From contig JAEZWL010000012.1 of the NCBI GenBank assembly GCA_023420245.1, forward strand, positions 1 through 5,005: a stretch of DNA of 5,005 bases, given 5' to 3'. A program made the position numbers and the translations under genes. The DNA is from Bacillota bacterium. Its GTDB lineage: Bacteria; Bacillota; Clostridia; Oscillospirales; Acutalibacteraceae. The stretch's first letter is position 1; every line of letters starts with the position of its first letter. The notes beneath the pieces are model-generated. The model was not told the DNA's origin. It did no database searches and saw only the letters and a program-made list of their open reading frames with translations. Shown here in pieces: positions 1-4,654 of the stretch.

Positions 1-7
1 GATTAAT

Positions 8-262
8 TTGAAATCTACTGGAATCGTGCGAAAAGTTGACGAATTAGGACGCATTGTATTACCAAAAGAGTTAAGAATGACTCTAAACATAAACGAAAAA
101 GATCCGCTAGAGATCTTTGTTGACGACGACGGAAGAATCGTACTGAAAAAGTATGAACCGGCATGTATTTTTTGCAATGGCATGGATGATGTTACAACTT
201 TTAAAACTCACAGTGTATGCCGCGAATGTATGAAAAAACTCGCCGCAAGACTGGAAGAATAA
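8..262 (+). CDS. AbrB/SpoVT-family transition-state regulator with C-terminal Cys-pair (zinc-ribbon-like) tail; start possibly upstream of window
   Basis: This is a DNA-binding global regulator of the AbrB type, which in Bacillus controls transition from growth to stationary phase. Residues 1-47 form the swapped-hairpin SpoVT-AbrB fold: the opening STGIVRKVDELGRIVLPKEL nearly matches B. subtilis AbrB, and KDPLEIFVDDDGRIVLKKY completes the domain. Of the four AbrB DNA-contacting arginines, R8, R15 and R23 are present but position 24 is methionine. The tail differs from Bacillus AbrB: C53-x2-C56 and C71-x2-C74 suggest a bound zinc. The 84-residue length is typical (AbrB is about 94). The first possible start inside the window is TTG at 8. 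However, the frame stays open to base 2 (ATT AAT TTG) and base 1 is G, so an ATG ending at base 1 would give a start outside the window, like the extra N-terminal residues of Bacillus AbrB. No RBS can be seen. The gene is more A+T-rich than its neighbours. Family assignment is secure; the regulon is unknown. Confidence 0.93.
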   Translation: MKSTGIVRKVDELGRIVLPKELRMTLNINEKDPLEIFVDDDGRIVLKKYEPACIFCNGMDDVTTFKTHSVCRECMKKLAARLEE

Positions 263-276
263 CTTGAAAAATTACA

Positions 277-313
277 GGCGCCGTTCTTTTTGAGAACGAC
301 GCCGTTTTTTCTT
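277..313 (+). terminator. Intrinsic terminator of the AbrB-family gene
   Basis: An 11-bp stem (277-287 with 293-303) has one C-A mismatch and a 5-base loop (288-292). The run of six T at 305-310 follows after one G, with further pyrimidines behind. It lies 14 bases past the stop codon at 260-262, so the regulator is the last gene of its transcript and is probably separated from the HD/dehydrogenase unit. Confidence 0.88.
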
Positions 314-382
314 CTCCGCTTAGTCATTTACCGGGATAGTTTTGGTATTAATTGACTCTAACGAAAATTTTACAAATTCCGC

Positions 383-411
383 TTGCTTCAAACCGTAAAA
401 AGCGTTACTAT
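383..411 (+). promoter_or_regulatory. Candidate sigma-A-type promoter for the HD/dehydrogenase unit
   Basis: TTGCTT (383-388) and TACTAT (406-411) are separated by 17 bases. They match the TTGACA and TATAAT consensus at 3/6 and 4/6 positions. Initiation would fall near 418, giving a leader of about 34 bases before the ATG at 452. A second -35-like hexamer, TTGACT at 352-357, has no good -10 at the right distance. The match is weak. The main argument is the location: a promoter is expected between the terminator at 277-313 and the next start. The rest of 314-434 shows no gene and no other structure I can support. Confidence 0.35.
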
Positions 412-451
412 GAAAATACGATTGAAATTAATTCGGAGATGAATAAAATAC

Positions 452-925
452 ATGGCATTAAAAGCACGTGATGAACAATACTTCAAAAGCTGTGCCGCAG
501 AAATATTGCAAAGCAAAGAAGTTCAATCTATGAGCGCGTTTATCCAGCACGCAAACGTTTCCTGTTTAGAGCACAGTGTATCCGTCGCCTATTACAGCTA
601 TCGGCTCTGCCGCAAGCTCCGCCTTCAGGTGGATTGCAGAAGCCTTATCCGGGGCGCGCTGCTACACGACTTTTTCCTTTACGACTGGCATTTAAAAAGC
701 GACCGCAAGGGTCTGCACGGTTTCACGCACCCGAAAACCGCTCTTGAAAACGCGCAGGAGCATTTCACGCTGAACGATAAGGAAAAGGATATTATTGTAA
801 AGCATATGTGGCCCCTTACGCTAAGGCCCCCAAAGTATAAGGAAGCCCTGATCGTCAGCCTTTCCGATAAATTCTGCTCCACGATCGAGACACTCCGGCT
901 TTACCCGAACCTAATTTCACGATAA
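452..925 (+). CDS. HD-domain metal-dependent phosphohydrolase (157 aa), substrate unknown
   Basis: This is a small, soluble, single-domain HD-superfamily protein; members hydrolyse phosphoester bonds in nucleotides or other phosphorylated compounds using bound metal. Visible signature residues are H41 (SCLEHSVSVA), the H72-D73 doublet (ALLHDFFLYDWH), H89 and H93 (HGFTHPKTAL), H118 (KHMWPLT) and D139 (SLSDK), so the H...HD...D set is complete. The motifs HDFFLYDWH, HGFTHPKTALENA and KHMWPLT recall a compact HD family I know from Lachnospiraceae and Ruminococcaceae, whose substrate is undefined to my knowledge. The start is well constrained: an in-frame TGA at 440-442 lies just upstream, and the ATG at 452 is preceded by GGAG at 435-438. 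That spacing of 13 bases is long and may lower translation. The stop lies 20 bases before the alcohol dehydrogenase, so co-transcription is likely. No signal peptide or membrane segment is seen. The HD fold is secure; phosphohydrolase activity is inferred. Confidence 0.88.
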   Translation: MALKARDEQYFKSCAAEILQSKEVQSMSAFIQHANVSCLEHSVSVAYYSYRLCRKLRLQVDCRSLIRGALLHDFFLYDWHLKSDRKGLHGFTHPKTALENAQEHFTLNDKEKDIIVKHMWPLTLRPPKYKEALIVSLSDKFCSTIETLRLYPNLISR

Positions 926-945
926 AAGGAAACGGAGAATTTAAC
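926..945 (+). promoter_or_regulatory. Ribosome binding site and junction upstream of the alcohol dehydrogenase
   Basis: The 20-base gap between the HD gene and the dehydrogenase holds AAAGGA (925-930, its first A being the last base of the stop codon) and GGAG (934-937). GGAG sits 8 bases before the ATG at 946, the preferred distance, and fixes the dehydrogenase start. There is no room for a promoter or terminator, which supports one transcript. Confidence 0.75.
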
Positions 946-2115
946 ATGAACTTTCAATATTATATTCCTACCCGGATTCTGTTCGGAAAGGGACAGCTTT
1001 CCAATTTGCACCGTGAGGCACTGCCCGGAAAAAAGGCTTTCATCGTTACCTCTTCGGGCAGCTCCGTAAAGCGTTACGGATACCTTGACCGCGTGCAAAA
1101 GGAGCTGGAGCAGGCCGGCGTCTCCTATGTGCTGTTTGATAAAATCCTCCCCAACCCCATAAAATCCCATGTTATGGAAGGCGCGGAAATCGCCAGAAAA
1201 AACAACTGTGATTTTGTAATCGGACTAGGCGGCGGCAGCAGCATTGACTCTGCCAAGGCCATCGCGGTTATGGCAAGAAACGAGGGGGATTACTGGGATT
1301 ATGTGTCGGGCGGTACCGGCAAGGGGCAGCCTGTGCCAAACGACCCGCTGCCGGTTGTGGCAATCACCACAACGGCGGGAACCGGTACGGAGGCAGACCC
1401 CTGGACGGTAACAACAAAGGAGGACACCAACGAAAAGATCGGATTCGGCTACGCGAAAACCTTCCCCGTGCTTTCCGTCGTAGACCCCGACCTGATGATG
1501 ACCGTCCCTTCTGATCTGACCGCATACCAGGGCTTCGACGCTCTTTTCCACAGCACCGAGGGCTACCTGAATATAACCGCCAACACGATGAGCGATCTGT
1601 ACGCGCTGAAAAGCATCGAGCTGCTCGGCAAAAGCCTGCCGACTGCGGTAAACAGCGGCGGTAACGAAGAAGCAAGAAGCGACGTCGCGCTTGCCAATAC
1701 CCTTGCCGGCATGGTGGAATCCACTTCCGGCTGCATCTCAGAGCATTCCATTGAACACGCGCTGAGCGCCTACCATCACAACCTGCCGCACGGAGCGGGA
1801 TTGATTATGATCAGCCGCGCGTACTACACCGTTCTTGCAAACAGCGGAAAATGCGATGACCGCATGATTGACATGGCAAAAGCGCTCGGATATAAGGACG
1901 CCGCCAAAGCGATGGATTTTGTCACCGCGCTTGCCAGCCTGCAAAAGCAATGCGGCGTGGATCAGCTGAAGATGAGCGATTATGGATTAAAGAAAGCGGA
2001 TATCCCGAAATACGCGGCAAACGCGCGTTCCACAATGGGCGGATTGTTCTCGGTTGACCCCATTTCCCTTACCGACGAGGATGTTGTATCCATACTGGAG
2101 AAATCCTATCAATAA
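946..2115 (+). CDS. Iron-containing alcohol dehydrogenase (group III Fe-ADH), probably NADP(H)-preferring
   Basis: This cytoplasmic enzyme interconverts an alcohol and its aldehyde or ketone with NAD(P)H, normally in fermentative disposal of reducing power. At 389 residues it has the usual full length. The N-terminal nucleotide-binding half shows GLGGGSSIDSAK at 93-104 and TTTAGTGTEA at 141-150. The C-terminal helical half carries the metal ligands, assigned by alignment from memory with E. coli FucO: D198 and H202 (GFDALFHSTEGY), H267 (SEHSIEHALS) and H282 (LPHGAGL), with the second conserved histidine at H271. After beta-strand 2 the loop reads SSGSSVKRYG (36-45). This resembles the GGGS loop of NADPH-dependent YqhD/BDH enzymes rather than the NAD-selecting Asp of FucO, so NADP(H) preference is inferred. 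It is the second gene of the HD-dehydrogenase unit and ends in a strong terminator. The substrate (ethanol, butanol or another short-chain aldehyde) cannot be read from sequence. Confidence 0.96.
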   Translation: MNFQYYIPTRILFGKGQLSNLHREALPGKKAFIVTSSGSSVKRYGYLDRVQKELEQAGVSYVLFDKILPNPIKSHVMEGAEIARKNNCDFVIGLGGGSSIDSAKAIAVMARNEGDYWDYVSGGTGKGQPVPNDPLPVVAITTTAGTGTEADPWTVTTKEDTNEKIGFGYAKTFPVLSVVDPDLMMTVPSDLTAYQGFDALFHSTEGYLNITANTMSDLYALKSIELLGKSLPTAVNSGGNEEARSDVALANTLAGMVESTSGCISEHSIEHALSAYHHNLPHGAGLIMISRAYYTVLANSGKCDDRMIDMAKALGYKDAAKAMDFVTALASLQKQCGVDQLKMSDYGLKKADIPKYAANARSTMGGLFSVDPISLTDEDVVSILEKSYQ

Positions 2116-2128
2116 TGATAAACCCTTC

Positions 2129-2172
2129 AAAAATGGCAGAAGCCGAAAATCGGCTTCTGCCATTTTTCTTTT
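2129..2172. terminator. Bidirectional intrinsic terminator between convergent units
   Basis: A perfect inverted repeat pairs 2129-2145 with 2151-2167 (17 bp including the outer A:T pairs) around a 5-base loop. On the plus strand the stem runs into TTTTTCTTTTT (2163-2173), starting 13 bases past the dehydrogenase stop. Read from the minus strand, the A-run at 2129-2133 becomes a T-run, and the structure lies 14 bases past the stop of the HD gene at 2182. One hairpin therefore can end both converging transcripts; it looks stronger in the plus direction because the T-tract is longer. Confidence 0.93.
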
Positions 2173-2181
2173 TGTATAGAA

Positions 2182-2856
2182 TCAAAGGAGCCTGGTCTGG
2201 TTAATAATTAACTCAAACTGCAAGCCGAGAAAAACAGCGGCCTGGCGGCAGAGTACCATACGGGTCATAAAAATTTCGAAATATTCCATCACCGGGCATA
2301 TCTTTGTATCAATCGTGATATCAAGCGTAACCGTTTTGCGTTCCGCGTTGATTTCGGTAGTGGAACGCTCCACCGCATAATTGACCCTGTCATGAATATC
2401 CGCGTTTACCCTTTCCTTATCGCGCACACGGGTCCGGCGCACATCGCCTTTATCCGAGAGAATCAGCGCGGCTGCAATCGGATTCACCGCTGCCGCCGTA
2501 CCTTCGTCGTGGTTGCCGATTGCCGCAACAATCAATGCGACCTCCTGAGGCGGCATACTCAGCCGGTTCAAAATCTGAAACGCCATCAGCGCCCCGCTCT
2601 GCGCGTGAGCCACACGGTTCACCACATTCCCGATATCGTGCATGTAGCCGGCAATCGCGGCAAGCTCGCACATCCGATCGTCAAAATTAAGACTGCGCAG
2701 GATATAGCTGGCATAATTGGAGGAACGCTTCGCGTGGGCAAAGCCGTGCTCCGTGAAGCCGATGACACCCAGATTTTCGTTCCCGTTGTTGATATAGGCA
2801 CTGATCTCCTCGTTTTTTAAAATATCCTCTATGGTTACATGCTTGTATTTTTCCAT
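2182..2856 (-). CDS. HD-domain phosphohydrolase (224 aa) with conserved C-terminal extension, substrate unknown
   Basis: This is a second HD-superfamily protein, clearly different from the one at 452-925. The metal site is complete: H37 and H41 (TEHGFAHAKR), H73-D74 (AGYMHDIGNVVNR), H84 (VAHAQSGAL), H116-D117 (AIGNHDEG) and D135 (LSDKGDV). After the HD domain (about 30-140) comes an extension with IHDRVNYAVE (154-163), a beta-strand-like KTVTLDITIDT (174-184) and VMEYFEIFMTRM (189-200), ending in QFELIINQTRLL. This whole architecture is one I recall as a conserved clostridial family annotated only as HD-domain or metal-dependent phosphohydrolase. HDIG plus downstream histidines recall HD-GYP enzymes, but no HD-GYP signature is present. 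The ATG at 2856 follows a GGGGGAA Shine-Dalgarno (minus strand, near 2862-2867). It lies 42 bases after the dipeptidase stop on the same strand, so the two are probably co-transcribed. No signal or membrane segment is seen. Fold assignment is firm; activity and substrate are unknown. Confidence 0.92.
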   Translation of the reverse strand: MEKYKHVTIEDILKNEEISAYINNGNENLGVIGFTEHGFAHAKRSSNYASYILRSLNFDDRMCELAAIAGYMHDIGNVVNRVAHAQSGALMAFQILNRLSMPPQEVALIVAAIGNHDEGTAAAVNPIAAALILSDKGDVRRTRVRDKERVNADIHDRVNYAVERSTTEINAERKTVTLDITIDTKICPVMEYFEIFMTRMVLCRQAAVFLGLQFELIINQTRLL

Positions 2857-2898
2857 ATCATTCCCCCGTTTTAAGGGCAGCCCCGAAAGCCGCCCGAT
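2857..2898 (-). promoter_or_regulatory. Dipeptidase-HD intergenic junction with G-rich ribosome binding site
   Basis: The 42-base gap carries a GGGGGAA ribosome binding site (near 2862-2867, minus strand) about 7 bases before the HD start. Further upstream, an imperfect GC-rich stem (GGGCGGC with GCTGCCC, one G-U pair) forms just past the dipeptidase stop, but it is followed by TTAAAA and not a T-run. It is therefore not a convincing terminator; at most it could attenuate or protect the message. Confidence 0.5.
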
Positions 2899-4275
2899 TC
2901 AATCCGTCAGCATATGATACATGGCTTCGAGGCAAACCTGCGCGTGTAACATAAAACGGTTAATGTCGATGTTCTCATTGGAGTTGTGCAGCCTGCGGTC
3001 AGGCTCATTCGGAAAGAACGGACCGAACGCCACTGCGCGCCCCCCGAAGGCACGCGCATAGGTTCCCCCGCCGGTTGCGTAGAGGGCAGCTTCCTCGGCG
3101 GTTACGGCTTGATAGGATTCTTTCAGCATTGTCAGAAACGGGCTGCTTTCCGGAAGATACAGCGGTTTTGTATCGGCGTTTAGCGTGATATCAAGCCCAT
3201 ACTCCTCTGCGCTTGCGGAAATCGCCGCCAGTATTTCTTCCCCACCGGAAGTGACCGGGTAACGGATGTCGATTCCGGCGGAGGCGTTATCTGCGCAAAG
3301 ATTTACTAAACCAAGGTTCAGCGTCAGAGGTCCGGACGGTTCGTCGCTCTGCTCAATCCCCATGGATTCTCCGTACAGCTCCGTCCCCACCCGTTCACTT
3401 AGAAAGCGGATAAGGCTCCCCAGCTCTTCGGGCGCAAAAACCTCCGATAATAATTTTATAAGATATGCGGCGGCATTAAAGCCCTCCTGCGGCTGCATAG
3501 CGTGAGAAGCTTTGCCCAGCGAGGTAATGCGCGCACCGTCCGTTGTTTTCTCGAATTCAAAATTGCCTTCCGTCTTTTCTGCCGCTCGCTCCAGCTGTTG
3601 GTACACCTCATCCGAACAGCAAAGCACCGCTGCCGCCTTGGACGGCACGGCGTTTACGACCGTACCGGAGATAAATTCACGAATTACGCTCGAATCATTA
3701 CGTGCTGTCAGGCTCAGGCGTATAATCCCCTTTTCCCGGTTACAGATTCCGTATTCCGAGTCGGGAGTAAAAGCCATCATGGGCATCTGCTCAGATTTCA
3801 GGTACATTTCCAGGTCATTGCTGCCCGTTTCCTCGCCTGCGCCGAAAATAACACGCAGGCGGCGCTTTCCCGTTATGTTCTCGTCCTTCAACGCTTTCAG
3901 GCAGTACAGGGCCACTACGGCGGCACCCTTATCATCCGCCGTACCCCGACCAAAGTACAAATCGCCTTTTCTCGTCAGCATAAAGGGGTCAGTCTCCCAG
4001 CCCTCTCCTGCCGGAACAACATCAACATGGGCAACTACGGCAGCTACCTCGGCGCCTTCGCCATACTCCGCGTGTCCGGCATAATTTCCGATATTTTTGG
4101 TTGTGAGGCCCATGCGGTCCGCCATATTTAGGATGCTGTTCAGCGCCCTGGCGGGTCCTTCTCCGAACGGCTTGCCTTTTGTCTCCGCGCTGCGTACCGA
4201 CTCAATGGCGATTAGCTCCGCTAAATCCTTAATTATACCGGATTGATAAGCAATTATCTTATTCCCAAAAATCAT
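2899..4275 (-). CDS. pepV: Dipeptidase, PepV/Sapep type (peptidase family M20)
   Basis: This cytoplasmic metallopeptidase cleaves dipeptides to free amino acids, supporting nutrition on imported peptides. The 458-residue length fits PepV (about 470). The co-catalytic dinuclear metal site is intact, by comparison with Lactobacillus delbrueckii PepV: H83 and D85 (AHVDVVPAGEGW), bridging D114 (GRGTADDKG), general base E148 and ligand E149 (GAGEETGS), D172 (TPDSEYG) and H430 (RRLHNSNENI). The lid/dimerisation-like domain (about 185-370) contains the transition-state histidine H258 in GKASHAMQPQEGFNAA. The C-terminal part has the glycine-rich ATGGGTYARAF (400-410) and FGPFFPNEPD. The ATG at 4275 is supported by AGAGGTG (4282-4288, minus strand) with 6-base spacing. 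It is the first gene of a minus-strand pair with the HD protein at 2182-2856. Exact dipeptide preference, and Zn versus Mn use as in staphylococcal Sapep, cannot be told from sequence. Confidence 0.95.
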   Translation of the reverse strand: MIFGNKIIAYQSGIIKDLAELIAIESVRSAETKGKPFGEGPARALNSILNMADRMGLTTKNIGNYAGHAEYGEGAEVAAVVAHVDVVPAGEGWETDPFMLTRKGDLYFGRGTADDKGAAVVALYCLKALKDENITGKRRLRVIFGAGEETGSNDLEMYLKSEQMPMMAFTPDSEYGICNREKGIIRLSLTARNDSSVIREFISGTVVNAVPSKAAAVLCCSDEVYQQLERAAEKTEGNFEFEKTTDGARITSLGKASHAMQPQEGFNAAAYLIKLLSEVFAPEELGSLIRFLSERVGTELYGESMGIEQSDEPSGPLTLNLGLVNLCADNASAGIDIRYPVTSGGEEILAAISASAEEYGLDITLNADTKPLYLPESSPFLTMLKESYQAVTAEEAALYATGGGTYARAFGGRAVAFGPFFPNEPDRRLHNSNENIDINRFMLHAQVCLEAMYHMLTD

Positions 4276-4328
4276 TCATCACACCTCTTTCAATTATATT
4301 ATTATAACACAAATGACAATATTTACAT

Positions 4329-4358
4329 ATTATAGTCGATTGCTTTAAAAACTGCTAA
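4329..4358 (-). promoter_or_regulatory. Candidate promoter of the dipeptidase-HD unit
   Basis: On the minus strand a perfect TATAAT (4329-4334) is preceded, after 18 bases, by TTAGCA (4353-4358), a 4/6 match to TTGACA. Transcription would start near 4322, leaving a leader of about 47 bases. Two more TATAAT hexamers occur closer to the gene (around 4302-4307 and 4293-4298). TTGTCA at 4314-4319 is a 5/6 -35 but sits only 15 bases from the last of these, and initiation there would fall inside the ribosome binding site. The region is clearly promoter-like; which hexamer is used is uncertain. Confidence 0.45.
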
Positions 4359-4643
4359 GGATTTGCGCGTATATTTTTCGTGACGCAAGGCGAACGACGA
4401 AGCCAGGCTGGCGCCTGGCGAGGAGGGTAGCGCTGCTTTTCCCATTGGCGTTCATAACTTTTACCTGATATGCTTTTGATTTCCTAAATATTGATAGGCT
4501 TCTTCTAATTTTAAGAACAAGAATGATATATCTTTTTCGCCAAGCGATTTCGGTATCAATCCTTCTAGCTGCGAAAGTGTGAAAATCAAACACCTCTGAA
4601 TAAATTGTTCCGCCCTGCAAACAATTCAAATGGGAATAAAAGT
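4359..4643. other. Non-coding divergent intergenic region
   Basis: Together with the promoter and RBS areas this forms a 379-base gap between divergent genes. It is A+T-rich except for a GC-rich islet (about 4379-4436). A second small inverted repeat, AATTGTT at 4603-4609 with AACAATT at 4620-4626 around a 10-base loop, lies about 18 bases before the next ribosome binding site. It could be a 5'-leader hairpin or an operator. I see no clear promoter for the membrane gene: TTGATA at 4491-4496 has no matching -10 at 16-18 bases. No credible coding sequence, tRNA or known riboswitch is visible. Confidence 0.6.
4402..4419. repeat. GC-rich hairpin (inverted repeat) in the intergenic islet
   Basis: GCCAGGC (4402-4408) pairs perfectly with GCCTGGC (4413-4419) around a TGGC loop. 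It sits within a GC-rich islet (about 4379-4436) that contrasts sharply with A+T-rich flanks. No T-run follows on either strand, so it is not an intrinsic terminator. The islet's composition and hairpin look like a small dispersed intergenic repeat of the REP type, but copy number cannot be assessed from a single window. Confidence 0.5.
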
Positions 4644-4654
4644 GGGGTGAAATA

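Noticed and set aside
8..262. AbrB-fold protein as the antitoxin (MazE-like) of a toxin-antitoxin pair
   Set aside because: The sequence is close to the AbrB regulator, and a terminator follows directly with no small toxin gene downstream.
439..471. Ten-codon reading frame overlapping the start of the first HD gene, as a leader peptide
   Set aside because: Its ATG directly abuts GGAG with no spacing, so initiation is unlikely; there is no attenuator structure or codon bias. It is kept only as an oddity of the start region.
2200..2212. Perfect 13-base palindrome GTTAATAATTAAC
   Set aside because: It lies inside the coding sequence of the second HD protein (encoding part of the conserved C-terminal LIIN stretch) and is explained by codon sequence.
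452..2856. HD proteins as part of a defence system (Cas3-type HD, dGTPase, HD nuclease)
   Set aside because: There is no helicase, CRISPR array, nucleotide cyclase or other defence partner in the window, and both are compact HD proteins beside metabolic enzymes.
2872..2895. GC-rich imperfect stem after the dipeptidase as a terminator
   Set aside because: There is no T-run after the stem, and the next gene's ribosome binding site follows at once.
3502..4131. Long plus-strand frames (up to 209 codons) opposite the dipeptidase
   Set aside because: They are antisense shadows of a well-supported PepV gene with complete catalytic residues; their translations look like no known protein.
4420..4427. 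GAGGAGGG as a ribosome binding site for a small gene
   Set aside because: No start codon at suitable spacing opens a meaningful frame; the TTG at 4445 gives only seven codons.
4345..4629. A 94-codon minus-strand open frame in the divergent intergenic region
   Set aside because: It would start with TTG, has no Shine-Dalgarno upstream, crosses both the GC-rich islet and A+T-rich DNA, and its translation shows no recognisable domain. It also runs close to the dipeptidase promoter.
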